Below the pieces are notes generated by a model. It was not told the DNA's origin. It saw nothing but the letters and a program-made list of their open reading frames with translations, and made no database searches. This document shows positions 26,428-35,662 of a stretch of 64,000 nucleotides of DNA, piece by piece. Every line of letters starts with the position of its first letter. The first letter of the stretch is position 1. The stretch is taken from NCBI GenBank assembly GCA_965249895.1, contig CBDFNC010000005.1, forward strand, positions 372,001 through 436,000, given 5' to 3'. This stretch comes from CBDFNC01 sp965249895. GTDB lineage: Bacteria > Pseudomonadota > Gammaproteobacteria > Enterobacterales > CBDFNC01. A program made the position numbers and the translations under genes.

Positions 26428-27168
26428 TTGGATTATCAGGCCCCGCCAGCATTATTAGCCGGCCGAACAATATTGGTGACAGGCGCAGGTGACGGTATCG
26501 GCAAACAAGCCGCGTTATCTTTCGCTAAATTTGGCGCTACGGTTATCCTGTTAGGCAAAACAGTAAAGAAACTCGAAGCCGTATACGATCAGATACAAAC
26601 CCTTGGAGCACCTCAAGCCGCTATCATCCCGCTGGACTTAAAGGGTGCTACAGAGCAGCATTACCGCGATATGGCGATGACCATTGAGTCTCAGTTTGGC
26701 AAACTGGACGGCTTATTGCACAACGCCAGCCTGCTTGGTGTACTTGGTCAGTTCGGCCAAATTGAGCAGTCTACCTGGGACGAGGTGATGCAGATAAATG
26801 TCACCGCCCAATTTATGATGACCAAATACCTGTTGCCTGTATTGGCTAGATCGGAAGATGCCTCGGTGGTTTTTACTTCTTCCAGTGTGGGTAAGAAAGG
26901 CCGCGCCTATTGGGGAGCTTATTCTATTTCCAAGTTTGCCACTGAAGGTATGATGCAGGTGCTGGCAGATGAACTGGAAAACACCAAGATCCGAGTTAAC
27001 AGCATTAACCCCGGCGCCACCAAAACCAGAATGCGCGCCTCGGCCTACCCTGGCGAAGACTCCAGCATGTTAAAGACACCGGCAGACATTATGCCCCTGT
27101 ACCTTTACCTTATGGGCCAGGATTCGACCGGTATTCGAGGTCAAAGCTTTGATGCGCAACCCAAATAA
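26428..27168 (+). CDS. yciK: YciK-type short-chain oxidoreductase
   Basis: The 246-residue SDR-family enzyme has the NAD(P)-binding motif VTGAGDGIGKQAA (residues 18-30), HNASLLG at the NAG position, a catalytic Ser in FTSSSVG and YSISK as the Tyr/Lys pair. It matches the YciK subfamily, whose substrate is not established. The start is an apparent TTG preceded by GAAAGGAGAG, a very strong ribosome site. In many gammaproteobacteria yciK lies near sohB and topA, as here. A LysR gene follows after 42 bp and may be co-transcribed. Confidence 0.9.
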   Translation: MDYQAPPALLAGRTILVTGAGDGIGKQAALSFAKFGATVILLGKTVKKLEAVYDQIQTLGAPQAAIIPLDLKGATEQHYRDMAMTIESQFGKLDGLLHNASLLGVLGQFGQIEQSTWDEVMQINVTAQFMMTKYLLPVLARSEDASVVFTSSSVGKKGRAYWGAYSISKFATEGMMQVLADELENTKIRVNSINPGATKTRMRASAYPGEDSSMLKTPADIMPLYLYLMGQDSTGIRGQSFDAQPK

Positions 27169-27210
27169 AATGAGCCTACTCCTGATCACCTGCGGTTTGC
27201 CTAACTAGAT

Positions 27211-28110
27211 ATGCAGCGCGCTAAATCCACCATAGAGCAGTGGCGTATCCTCCAGGCGGTCGTGGATTGTGGCGGCTACGCCAAAGCCGCTGATGAGCTG
27301 AACAAGAGCCAGTCCTCACTCAACCATGCTGTAGCAAAACTGCAGCATCAGTTGGGCGTTTCCTTGCTTGAAGTCAAGGGGCGAAAAGCCTTCCTGACCC
27401 CGGCGGGCGAAGTCATGCTCAGGCGCTCAAGACTGCTCACCCAAAACGTAAGAGACCTCGAACAGTTAGCCGATAACCTCAGTCAGGGTTGGGAGCCGGA
27501 AATTACCCTGGTGGTGGAAATTATCCACCCCAAGGCATTGCTTTACCAGGCGCTACAAGACTTCTTACCACAAAGCCGGGGCACGCGGATCCGTATACTG
27601 GATTCGGTTATCACAGGTAGTCAGGAAGCGGTAGAGGACAACGTAGCGGATTTGGTCATCGCTGGTTTTATTCCTAAAGGATATCTGGCAGAGCCTTTAA
27701 CGGAAGTCACTATGCTGCCCGTATGCCACCCAAACCATCCAATGGCCAAGATGGCAAAGATCGACAGCCACGAGTTAAGCCAGCATTTACAAATTGTCAT
27801 AAAGGATTCGGGTAGCCGCCCGTCACAGGACAGGGGCTGGTTAAAGTCGGAGCAACGCTGGACCGTGAGTAATTTCCATGAAGCACTGGATTTGGTGAAG
27901 CGAGGCGTGGGCTTCTGTTGGTTACCTAAGCATCTGATTTGCCCGCTTTTGGACAAGGGTGAATTATTTCGCTTCGCCCTTGAACAAGGCAGCGAGCGCA
28001 AGCTTCACACCCACTTGGTGATCCCTGATGAAACCAACCTGGGCCCTTGTGCCGGCGCCCTAGCCCAGGTGATCTTGGCCAGTCATAAGAATGCACTCGA
28101 TGAGACTTAG
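27211..28110 (+). CDS. LysR-family transcriptional regulator
   Basis: The 299-residue protein has the LysR winged HTH in residues 8-68 (WRILQAVVDCGGYAKAADELNKSQSSLNHAVAKLQHQLG) and a LysR substrate-binding domain (LysR_substrate, ~90-295). The target is unknown. It precedes pxpBC by 65 bp on the same strand and follows yciK. This weakly suggests control of 5-oxoproline metabolism, but LysR genes usually regulate divergent neighbours, and none is divergent here. Confidence 0.85.
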   Translation: MQRAKSTIEQWRILQAVVDCGGYAKAADELNKSQSSLNHAVAKLQHQLGVSLLEVKGRKAFLTPAGEVMLRRSRLLTQNVRDLEQLADNLSQGWEPEITLVVEIIHPKALLYQALQDFLPQSRGTRIRILDSVITGSQEAVEDNVADLVIAGFIPKGYLAEPLTEVTMLPVCHPNHPMAKMAKIDSHELSQHLQIVIKDSGSRPSQDRGWLKSEQRWTVSNFHEALDLVKRGVGFCWLPKHLICPLLDKGELFRFALEQGSERKLHTHLVIPDETNLGPCAGALAQVILASHKNALDET

Positions 28111-28175
28111 TCGGCACATAAACAAAAACTTCACCAGTTTGGTCCGCCATTTAACCCCACTCAGGACTCTGCTCC

Positions 28176-28865
28176 ATGGCTAGTTTTCACCCTGTATCTG
28201 AAAACAGCTATTTGATCCTGTTTGGGGATAAAATATCCGAGCCGGTGCTGGAACAAGTCTCTCTTTTTACCACGCAGATCACAGCGGTGTTGGGCGACAA
28301 GCTGGTCGACATTACCCCTTCCTATACCAGTGTGTTATTGCGCTTTAACCCTATGAGCTTGGACTATGCCGAGCTGGAGCAACTGTTAACCGACACCTTG
28401 ACGCATTTGGAGACGGGAACGCCGTCACCTATCTCCAGTGAGGTCACCCAATTACCTGTATTTTATGCTGCGCAGACTGGCCCGGACCTATATTCACTCA
28501 GCCGGGAAAAGCAGCTTAGTGTAGCCGAGATTATCAAAATCCACAGTCAAACGGTTTACCGCATCTATGCCATAGGTTTCAGTCCCGGATTTCCTTATCT
28601 TGGCGTGGTTGACCCCAGAATACAGGCAGCAAGACTGTCCACTCCGAGATTAAAAGTCCCCAAGGGCAGCGTTGGTATAGCGGATAATCAAACGGGCATA
28701 TATCCCCAGCAAACACCGGGAGGCTGGCGGATCATAGGTAACTGCCCAATTCCCCTATTTGATAAGGACAAGGGAAGCAAATTATCAGTAGGTGGGTCTA
28801 TCCAGTTTCAGCCCATTACCGAAGCGGAATTTCTACGTCTGGGCGGTAATTATAATGACAGCTAA
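28176..28865 (+). CDS. pxpB: 5-oxoprolinase subunit B (KipI-like)
   Basis: The 229-residue protein belongs to the KipI/PxpB family (carboxyltransferase domain, subdomains C and D). The hallmark GFSPGFPYLGVVDPRI is near residue 136, followed by RLSTPRLKVPKGSVGIADNQTGIYP and TPGGWRIIG. With PxpA and PxpC it forms the prokaryotic ATP-dependent 5-oxoprolinase, which converts pyroglutamate to glutamate. The gene overlaps pxpC by 11 bp, showing translational coupling. No pxpA gene is found in the window. Confidence 0.92.
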   Translation: MASFHPVSENSYLILFGDKISEPVLEQVSLFTTQITAVLGDKLVDITPSYTSVLLRFNPMSLDYAELEQLLTDTLTHLETGTPSPISSEVTQLPVFYAAQTGPDLYSLSREKQLSVAEIIKIHSQTVYRIYAIGFSPGFPYLGVVDPRIQAARLSTPRLKVPKGSVGIADNQTGIYPQQTPGGWRIIGNCPIPLFDKDKGSKLSVGGSIQFQPITEAEFLRLGGNYNDS

Positions 28866-29790
28866 GCTTTCCGGTTTCGAAATACTACATTCAGGCTCGC
28901 TGGCCCTGGTTCAGGATCTTGGCCGGTACGGTTTTCAACATTGCGGGATAACCGAAGGCGGCCCGCTGGACCTTCAGGCATTTTGCTGGGCCAATCGCTT
29001 ATTGGATAACCCCATAGGCGCGGCGCAGATTGAAATCAGTATGGGTCAATTCAGACTTAAAAGCCGGGTGACCACACAAGTCTCACTATGTGGCGCAGAT
29101 CTCAGCGCCAGCCTTAATCAATACCCGCTGGTGCCATGGCAGAGCTTCCCCGTAAAGCCAGGGGATATTCTCGACTTTTGGGGCCCCAGCTCGGGTTTGC
29201 GAGCCTATTTAGCGGTAAAAGGAGGTTTTGTATTGCCGCCGAAAATGGGCAGCCAGTCGACAGTAGTAAGGGAAGGCTTAGGTGGCATCAACGGGGATAA
29301 ATTAGCTTCGGGACAATATCTACCCTGCCTCCCCGGTCGTAATACCATACGCCGAATGGTTCCCGAAAAATATATTCCAGATACAAGCTTACCCTTAACC
29401 CTGAGATATTTTCCCGCTTATCAGCACGGGTTGTTTTCCACTACCGAGCTCGATAAGCTTCACCAAGGTCAATACAAGGTTTCTGCCCATTGTGACCGAA
29501 TGGGGTATCGCCTAACAGGTCCCAGCATAGACTCAGGACTGACTGGTATTATCTCAGAAGGCCTTGGGTTTGGCGCCATTCAAATCCCTGCAGACGGCGC
29601 CCCAATCGTGCTACTAAGAGACAGGCAAACCATAGGCGGTTATCCCAAAATCGGTACTGTTTGTATGTTTGACGCCTGGCAATTGGCACAGCGCCCTGCA
29701 AACAGTGACGTTAGCTTTACCCCCGTTTCAGTTGCTAACCTTCGCCCTCAATATATTCGCTTCCAACGTTTTTTTAATTTGCCCCTTTAA
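28855..29790 (+). CDS. pxpC: 5-oxoprolinase subunit C (KipA-like)
   Basis: The 311-residue protein is the KipA/PxpC subunit (carboxyltransferase domain, subdomains A and B). Diagnostic parts are ALVQDLGRYGFQHCGITEGGPLD, the GADLSASLN region, LRAYLAVKGGF and the C-terminal ISEGLGFGAIQIPADGAPIVLLRDRQTIGGYPKIG. The ATG at 28855 (MTAKLSGFEI) was chosen because family similarity begins there; the frame is open for 21 codons further up inside pxpB. It converges with the DUF3179 gene, and the two 3' ends overlap by 17 bp. Confidence 0.92.
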   Translation: MTAKLSGFEILHSGSLALVQDLGRYGFQHCGITEGGPLDLQAFCWANRLLDNPIGAAQIEISMGQFRLKSRVTTQVSLCGADLSASLNQYPLVPWQSFPVKPGDILDFWGPSSGLRAYLAVKGGFVLPPKMGSQSTVVREGLGGINGDKLASGQYLPCLPGRNTIRRMVPEKYIPDTSLPLTLRYFPAYQHGLFSTTELDKLHQGQYKVSAHCDRMGYRLTGPSIDSGLTGIISEGLGFGAIQIPADGAPIVLLRDRQTIGGYPKIGTVCMFDAWQLAQRPANSDVSFTPVSVANLRPQYIRFQRFFNLPL

Positions 29791-30703
29791 AAACAGCTGT
29801 GTCCGGGTGAAATGCGAACCAGGCAAACCAGTAAGCCACTGTGCCGTTCACACCCTGTGTATCTGTATTGGTTTCCAGCCAGGCGCTGGAGGTTTCCTGC
29901 TGCCAGTTTATTTTGATCAGCTGCCCGGCCAACCTGTCTTCAAACCTGGCCTTACCGTGCCTTGCCAATTCAGAAAATGGATAGGCCTTAAACTTACCGT
30001 TCACTTCAACACCCAGAATACGCTCTTTAGGGTGGTAGCTATCCGGTACCTTTTGATTGACCGAAAAGTAAAGCCGTCGACTTTCACTGTAGCACGCGTA
30101 TGGATCGCGTTGGTAATCTCTGCTATACCCTGTATCCAGTGACAATACCTGAGTGTCTGGATGTCGCTTCCTCCATCCTTCCCAGGTCATTATTATTGCG
30201 GGTAATTGACGGATCTTTTCTCCTTTTCTTACGCCGTTAATCGCCTGTCCCATCAGTTGCGACCAGAGTGACTCAGAATGTCGGTCATAAAGCAATACAT
30301 CACTGTTGTACAACAAGCCAGACACACCAAAATCCAGCGGTTCAGTATCAAAGAATACGATACCTGACCCACACAGAGGGCAATAAGTCACCGAAACAAA
30401 GTAGTCAGCCACTTTATCGTTCACAACTTCATGCCAATTCAAAACTTTAATGGGATATGCCCGGGACACGCCGTCGATGTTAATTCCCAAAATGACATCT
30501 ATAGGGGAGAGATAGTCGACCCGATCTGAGGAGATCCATTTTGGTTGGTCAATCGCAGGAATACCATCTTTTGCCGGGCCTCCCCGCCTAATTTCAGAAG
30601 CTGGTACCAGTGGACTATCGATAAGAAACCCGTTTAACCGCACCGTATTGCCCGCCGCTATCGAACCACAAAACAGGTATAAGATCACAAAAACGTACTT
30701 CAT
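29774..30703 (-). CDS. DUF3179 domain protein, exported
   Basis: The 309-residue protein has an N-terminal signal peptide (MKYVFVILYLFCGSIAAG) and then the DUF3179 domain: IPAIDQPKWI, a YPIKVLNWHEVVND motif and TYCPLCGSGIVFF (Cys-x2-Cys). The C-terminal half has the repeat of the fold (AYPFSEL) and a WFAWFAFHPDT end. The family has no established function; the CPLC pair and the export suggest a periplasmic redox or metal-binding role, which is inference. It overlaps the end of pxpC by 17 bp in convergent orientation. Confidence 0.85.
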   Translation of the reverse strand: MKYVFVILYLFCGSIAAGNTVRLNGFLIDSPLVPASEIRRGGPAKDGIPAIDQPKWISSDRVDYLSPIDVILGINIDGVSRAYPIKVLNWHEVVNDKVADYFVSVTYCPLCGSGIVFFDTEPLDFGVSGLLYNSDVLLYDRHSESLWSQLMGQAINGVRKGEKIRQLPAIIMTWEGWRKRHPDTQVLSLDTGYSRDYQRDPYACYSESRRLYFSVNQKVPDSYHPKERILGVEVNGKFKAYPFSELARHGKARFEDRLAGQLIKINWQQETSSAWLETNTDTQGVNGTVAYWFAWFAFHPDTAVFKGAN

Positions 30704-31025
30704 TCACCTACCTCCTTTTGTAACTCAGACAGGCCAACTTATAAAAATATTTCAACGAATGGTGATAATTCAACAAGGTTCGCTAAGGCATAAACTAGTC
30801 TCGGTAAAAGAATCAACAGATATTAACCCTGAAATTAATAGCCCTCACTAGTCAATTAAACGAAATCAATATATTGCAATTTGTCTCATAGCTCGTTAAA
30901 TTATCGTGAAATTCGCATCCAGGTCGCGGAATCTATGGGTAATTCTATAATCGTTGGTAACCCGGCGAAGTAAAACCAAACTCCCTGGAACAGCGAAAAC
31001 TACCCCCCAACAAGGAAAGCATATA
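30704..31025. other. Intergenic region before the TAXI transporter genes
   Basis: This 322-bp AT-rich gap lies between the divergent DUF3179 and TAXI genes and must contain both promoters. I recognise no operator, RNA or small gene in it. The ribosome site AAGGAAAG precedes the TAXI start. Confidence 0.5.
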
Positions 31026-32003
31026 ATGTCCATTAAAAAATCAATAAAGACGTCCCTTGCTATTACAGGCCTGACATTAGGAATGGCAGCCTCTTCAGTT
31101 AGTGCGCAGGAATTTATCAGCATCGGTACCGGTGGTGTAACCGGTGTTTATTACCCAACCGGTGGCGCCATTTGTCGTTTGGTAAACAAGGGTAAAAAAG
31201 AACACAACATTCGCTGTTCAGTAGAAAGTACCGGTGGTTCTGTTTATAACCTGAATACCATCAAAGCCGGCGAGCTGGATATGGGTGTTGCCCAGTCTGA
31301 CTGGCAGTACCACGCCTATCACGGCACCAGCAAGTTTGAAAAAGCGGGTGCTTACAAAGATTTACGCGCAGTATTCTCGGTTCACGCCGAACCTTTCACC
31401 ATAGTTGCCCGCAAAGACTCAGGTATCACCAGCTTCGCGGACCTAAAAGGCAAGCGCGTTAATATCGGTAACCCTGGTTCAGGCCAACGCGGCACCATGG
31501 AAGTGGTAATGGAAGCGTACGGCATGACCAAGAAAGACTTCGCCCTGGCGTCTGAGCTAAAACCTGCCGAGCAGTCTCAGGCCCTATGTGATAACAAGGT
31601 TGACGCCATTGTGTACGTGGTTGGTCATCCAAATGGCTCTATTAAAGAAGCAACCACTTCATGTGATACTGTGGTAGTGGACGTTGCAGGTCCTGAAATC
31701 GACAAACTGGTAGATGGCAAGTCCTACTACCGTATGGTGTCCATTCCAGGTGGCATGTATCAGGGTAGCCCAGACGACATCAAAACCTTTGGTGTAGGTG
31801 CAACCTTCGTCAGCTCAACCAATACCTCTGAAAAAGTGGTTTATGAAGTTGTTAAAGCTGTATTCGAAAACTTTAACCAGTTCAAGCGCCTGCACCCTGC
31901 ATTTGCCAACCTGGAAAAAGAGCAGATGGTAACTGACTCTCTGTCTGCACCACTGCACGATGGCGCGGCTAAATACTACAAAGAAGCTGGCTTGATCAAA
32001 TAA
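31026..32003 (+). CDS. TAXI-family TRAP transporter periplasmic binding protein
   Basis: The 325-residue protein begins with a signal peptide (MSIKKSIKTSLAITGLTLG...SVSAQ, cleavage near residue 25). The TAXI hallmark follows: FISIGTGGVTGVYYPTGGA near residues 27-45. Later come VRVNIGNPGSGQRGTMEV-type phosphate-like contacts and QSQALCDNKVDAIVYVVGHPN. TAXI proteins deliver substrates such as glutamate or other dicarboxylates to a fused TRAP permease; the substrate here is unknown. The start at 31026 was chosen for the signal peptide and the upstream AAGGAAAG. Confidence 0.93.
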   Translation: MSIKKSIKTSLAITGLTLGMAASSVSAQEFISIGTGGVTGVYYPTGGAICRLVNKGKKEHNIRCSVESTGGSVYNLNTIKAGELDMGVAQSDWQYHAYHGTSKFEKAGAYKDLRAVFSVHAEPFTIVARKDSGITSFADLKGKRVNIGNPGSGQRGTMEVVMEAYGMTKKDFALASELKPAEQSQALCDNKVDAIVYVVGHPNGSIKEATTSCDTVVVDVAGPEIDKLVDGKSYYRMVSIPGGMYQGSPDDIKTFGVGATFVSSTNTSEKVVYEVVKAVFENFNQFKRLHPAFANLEKEQMVTDSLSAPLHDGAAKYYKEAGLIK

Positions 32004-32117
32004 GGTCATTGACAGGTTAATTAATATTAAGAGGAGCCGTTGGCTCCTTTTTGCGTTTTCGCCACCTATAATTTAATACGCCGAGGAAAAAGCAGTCCTA
32101 CCCCGCAAGGAGGAACT

Positions 32118-34700
32118 ATGACCGACAAGGTTGATAATACGGACGCAGAACTACAGGAGATGTTGGCTCAGTCAGATACCGGAGCGAGAAACCCCAAAGG
32201 AATTGCCGGTAAGGTATTACTAATAGTGCCGCTTATGTGGGCCCTGTTTCAGCTTTGGTACGCATCCCCGCTGCCATTTGTATTTAATTTTGCCGTGCTT
32301 AATGACACTGAAGCACGATCAATACACCTGGCGTTTGCTATTTTCCTCGCCTTTACCGCCTACCCGGCGCTAAAGGGTTCACCACGCGACCATATTCCGC
32401 TACAGGATTGGTTTTTCTCGCTACTCGGTGCCTTTTCCGCCGCCTACATATTCCTATTTTACGCCGAACTGGCCGACCGCGCCGGCGCCCCCACCACTTT
32501 CGACGTAGTCGTCGGTGTAACCGGTATGTTGTTGCTGCTGGAAGCAACCCGCAGGGCCCTTGGTCCCCCCCTTATGGTTGTGGCCGCAGTATTTTTGTTT
32601 TATACCTTCGCCGGCTCTATCATGCCGGATGTCATCGCCCATAAAGGGGCCAGCCTGAACAAGGTAATGTCCCACCAATGGCTGACGACTGAAGGTGTAT
32701 TTGGCGTCGCTCTCGGCGTGTCTACCTCCTTTGTGTTTCTGTTTGTATTATTTGGCTCCTTGCTGGAAAAAGCGGGGGCAGGCAATTACTTTATTAAGGT
32801 TGCTTTTTCGCTGCTTGGCCATATGCGAGGCGGCCCTGCCAAAGCAGCCGTTGTCGCTTCCGGCTTGAGCGGGTTAGTGTCCGGCTCCTCCATCGCTAAC
32901 GTGGTCACTACCGGTACCTTTACCATCCCCCTGATGAAGCGGGTGGGTTTTCCAGGAACCAAAGCCGGTGCCGTCGAAGTTGCGGCGTCCACCAACGGTC
33001 AGCTGACACCGCCAATCATGGGGGCCGCCGCATTTTTGATGGTGGAATACGTGGGTATTTCCTATATAGAGGTTATCCGGCATGCGTTATTACCCGCCAT
33101 TATTTCCTATATTGCGCTATTTTACATAGTGCACCTGGAAGCATTAAAAGCGGGCATGAAAGGCCTCGAGCGCCGTATTAAACCTACCCTGGCACAAAGC
33201 TTGTTGTCTTTTTTAACCGTGGTAATTGGTTTAATCGTCCTCAGTGCCATCGTTTACTACGGTATCGGCTGGACCAAAGACGTGTTTGGTGATGCGGCTA
33301 CCTGGATCATCGCTGTCGCTTCACTTATCGCCTATATACTATTGATCCGGTTTGCGGCCAAATTCCCCGAACTGGAAGTCGACGATCCCAACCAGGATAT
33401 ACTGGTCTTGCCAGAGCCAGGCCCCACCGTCAAATCCGGTCTCTACTTCCTGCTACCTATCGTAGTACTGGTATGGTGCTTAACCGTAGAGCGCTTCTCA
33501 CCGGGCTTATCGGCATTTTGGGCAACCATGTTTATGATTTTTATCGTGGTAACCCACAGGCCGTTAATGTCCCTGTTCCGTCAGGACCGACACTGGGGTG
33601 ACGCCCTAAGACATGGTTTGGAAGATCTGTTTAATGGTCTGGTAAGTGGCTCCAGAAATATGATTGGTATAGGTGTCGCCACCTCAGCTGCTGGTATTGT
33701 CGTCGGGACAGTGACCCTGACAGGTATTGGCCTGGTTATGACTGAGTTTGTGGAATTTATTTCAGGCGGCAATATTATGCTGATGCTGATCTTCACCGCC
33801 ATTATCAGTCTTATCCTGGGCATGGGCCTGCCTACCACAGCAAACTATATAGTGGTATCAACCCTGATGGCGCCGGTTATCGTGACCCTGGGCGCAAACT
33901 CCGGCTTAATTGTCCCCCTGATTGCAGTACACCTGTTTGTCTTTTATTTTGGTATTTTGGCTGATGACACGCCGCCGGTTGGCCTAGCGGCCTTTGCCGC
34001 CGCCGCCATTGCAAAATCCGACCCCATCAAAACGGGTATTCAAGGATTCACCTATGATATTCGAACCGCTATCCTGCCCTTTATGTTTATCTTTAACACC
34101 CAGCTGCTATTGATGGATATCGAATCCCTTTGGCACCTGCTGTTAACCGTGTTTAGTGCGATCACAGCTATTTTGGTGTTTTCTGCCGCCACCCAGGGGT
34201 TCTGGTTAGTGAAAACCAAGTGGTGGGAAGTGCTGTGTTTATTACTGATATCTTTTTCCATGTTCAGACCCGGGTTCTGGTGGGATATGGTATATCCGCC
34301 ACTGGCCGAAGTAGCACCGCAGAAAATTGAACAGGTGATCGGTGAATTACCGTTGGGAGAGACGCTCAGGCTCAAGGTCAAAGGTGAAACCATCGACGGT
34401 GACCTACTGACCAAAATTGTTCAGTTACCCTTTGCCGAAGATGCTAAGGACGCAGCGGATCGACTGGTGAGTACTGGCCTGGAGCTCAGAGAAGACCAAG
34501 GCAAGGTGCTGGTGGACATGGTCGGGTTCGACAGTCCTGCTCAACATGCCGGTATCGATTTCGACTGGGAAATTCTTGCGGTAGAACAAAGTCTTGAACG
34601 ACCGGATAAAGAATGGGTATTTATCCCAACCCTTTTGCTGTTACTCTTGCTTGCCAAAGGTCAGAAAAAACGCCTTGCTGTTCAGTCTATTACTGCTTAG
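32118..34700 (+). CDS. TRAP transporter permease, fused 4TM/12TM type
   Basis: The 860-residue inner-membrane protein fuses the small (DctQ-like) and large (DctM-like) TRAP subunits, as is usual for TAXI systems. About sixteen hydrophobic segments are visible. Landmarks are VVGVTGMLLLLEATRRALG, the large-subunit motif SGLVSGSSIANVVTTGTFTIP, AASTNGQLTPPIMGAAAFLM, MGLPTTANYIVVSTLMAP and DDTPPVGLAAFAAAAIA. A C-terminal DUF3394-like soluble domain (~residues 715-830) ends in a PDZ-like segment. The start at 32118 has the perfect ribosome site CAAGGAGGAAC. It lies 114 bp after the binding-protein gene. Confidence 0.93.
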   Translation: MTDKVDNTDAELQEMLAQSDTGARNPKGIAGKVLLIVPLMWALFQLWYASPLPFVFNFAVLNDTEARSIHLAFAIFLAFTAYPALKGSPRDHIPLQDWFFSLLGAFSAAYIFLFYAELADRAGAPTTFDVVVGVTGMLLLLEATRRALGPPLMVVAAVFLFYTFAGSIMPDVIAHKGASLNKVMSHQWLTTEGVFGVALGVSTSFVFLFVLFGSLLEKAGAGNYFIKVAFSLLGHMRGGPAKAAVVASGLSGLVSGSSIANVVTTGTFTIPLMKRVGFPGTKAGAVEVAASTNGQLTPPIMGAAAFLMVEYVGISYIEVIRHALLPAIISYIALFYIVHLEALKAGMKGLERRIKPTLAQSLLSFLTVVIGLIVLSAIVYYGIGWTKDVFGDAATWIIAVASLIAYILLIRFAAKFPELEVDDPNQDILVLPEPGPTVKSGLYFLLPIVVLVWCLTVERFSPGLSAFWATMFMIFIVVTHRPLMSLFRQDRHWGDALRHGLEDLFNGLVSGSRNMIGIGVATSAAGIVVGTVTLTGIGLVMTEFVEFISGGNIMLMLIFTAIISLILGMGLPTTANYIVVSTLMAPVIVTLGANSGLIVPLIAVHLFVFYFGILADDTPPVGLAAFAAAAIAKSDPIKTGIQGFTYDIRTAILPFMFIFNTQLLLMDIESLWHLLLTVFSAITAILVFSAATQGFWLVKTKWWEVLCLLLISFSMFRPGFWWDMVYPPLAEVAPQKIEQVIGELPLGETLRLKVKGETIDGDLLTKIVQLPFAEDAKDAADRLVSTGLELREDQGKVLVDMVGFDSPAQHAGIDFDWEILAVEQSLERPDKEWVFIPTLLLLLLLAKGQKKRLAVQSITA

Positions 34701-34708
34701 GGAAAAAT

Positions 34709-35140
34709 ATGTACAAAAATATTCTGGTTCCAGTTGACCTCAATGATAAAGGTTTTTCGGATAAAGCCGTCGCTATCGCCGCCTATCACGCGGCCCATAG
34801 CGGTGCGAGGCTCCATTTGTTAAACGTGCTTCCCGGGGTCCATATGCCGATGGTGGCGTCTTACTTCCCGGAAAATGCGATTAAAGAAATGGCCAGAGAT
34901 ACTCGCAAGCAACTGTCCTCATTTGCTAAAGATAACGTACCCGAGGATATCGGCTATGACATTCATGTCAGCGAGGGAAAGCCTTATAAGGAAATTCTCA
35001 AAACGGCGGACTCCGTCAATGCTGACTTAATCGTGATGCCAAGCCATAAACGCTCACGGATCAACAAAGCCGTACTGGGCTCGGTGGCGTCAAAAGTGGT
35101 AGACCAATCACCGATTAACGTCATGGTAATAAAACCATAA
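34709..35140 (+). CDS. UspA-family protein of the TRAP operon (TeaD-like)
   Basis: The 143-residue protein is a single universal stress protein domain, beginning MYKNILVPVDLNDKGFSDKAV and ending in SVASKVVDQSPINVMVIKP. The phosphate-binding loop is degenerate: the usual G-x2-G part is replaced by PSHKRSRINKAVLGS. It starts 8 bp after the permease stop, so it is part of the transporter operon. TeaD, a UspA protein that regulates the TeaABC TRAP transporter in Halomonas, is a precedent for this arrangement. Confidence 0.88.
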   Translation: MYKNILVPVDLNDKGFSDKAVAIAAYHAAHSGARLHLLNVLPGVHMPMVASYFPENAIKEMARDTRKQLSSFAKDNVPEDIGYDIHVSEGKPYKEILKTADSVNADLIVMPSHKRSRINKAVLGSVASKVVDQSPINVMVIKP

Positions 35141-35145
35141 TCCGT

Positions 35146-35172
35146 GAAAAACCCGGCCAGGCCGGGTTTTTC
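35146..35172 (+). terminator. Terminator of the TRAP operon
   Basis: The stem ACCCGGCC / GGCCGGGT (35151-35167) with a one-base nominal loop, flanked by A5 and T5 runs, begins just after the USP stop codon. Confidence 0.9.
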
Positions 35173-35443
35173 TTTTTTGGGCTCTTGGCCCTTTTCGCGC
35201 ACTGCTCATAAACTTTTCTCGCTTACCAGATTAATGCAAAACACGCTCCAAAAATGAAATAGCCTAATTTTCAACCTATTAGCTTATGAAGGCTGAACTT
35301 AGCTTAAGCCGATGTAAATTAACCTGACGGTCACAACCCTTTATGTTCTTTGTTCTTGAAGACCCAGACAATGGCAGAGCGGGCCGTAAATCCTTATAAT
35401 AGCAACCAGTTATATTTAGCTGGACGGCATAATTCGCCAATAA
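35173..35443. other. Spacer before the argP-coupled small gene
   Basis: About 270 bp with no ORF or RNA I can support. It should contain the promoter of the small ORF-argP pair. Confidence 0.45.
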
Positions 35444-35662
35444 ATGGAGCAAAAAATGCAACAATACAGTGAAAAAACCAGGCAAATGATAAGCCGGATA
35501 GGTAGCGGGGAGACAGGTTATGTTGCCGAGGCAGTTGCTTGTGCTGTTAATACCCTGGACAAGATCGCTGCAGACTCCAAATTAGATGAACAAACCAGAT
35601 CTGAAGCCGCGTTTGCAGCCGCAAACCTGCTGCTTAGCGATGTAAAAGACGCCAAGAATTAA
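35444..35662 (+). CDS. Small hypothetical protein coupled to argP, 72 aa
   Basis: I do not recognise a family. The small soluble protein is Ala-rich and predicted helical (YVAEAVACAVNTLDKIAADSK, SEAAFAAANLLLSDVKDA). Two starts four codons apart are possible (35444 and 35456); the first was kept. The TAA stop overlaps the ATG of argP by one base (TAATG), so the two are translationally coupled. Coupling and length argue that it is real. A role linked to ArgP is inference only. Confidence 0.65.
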   Translation: MEQKMQQYSEKTRQMISRIGSGETGYVAEAVACAVNTLDKIAADSKLDEQTRSEAAFAAANLLLSDVKDAKN

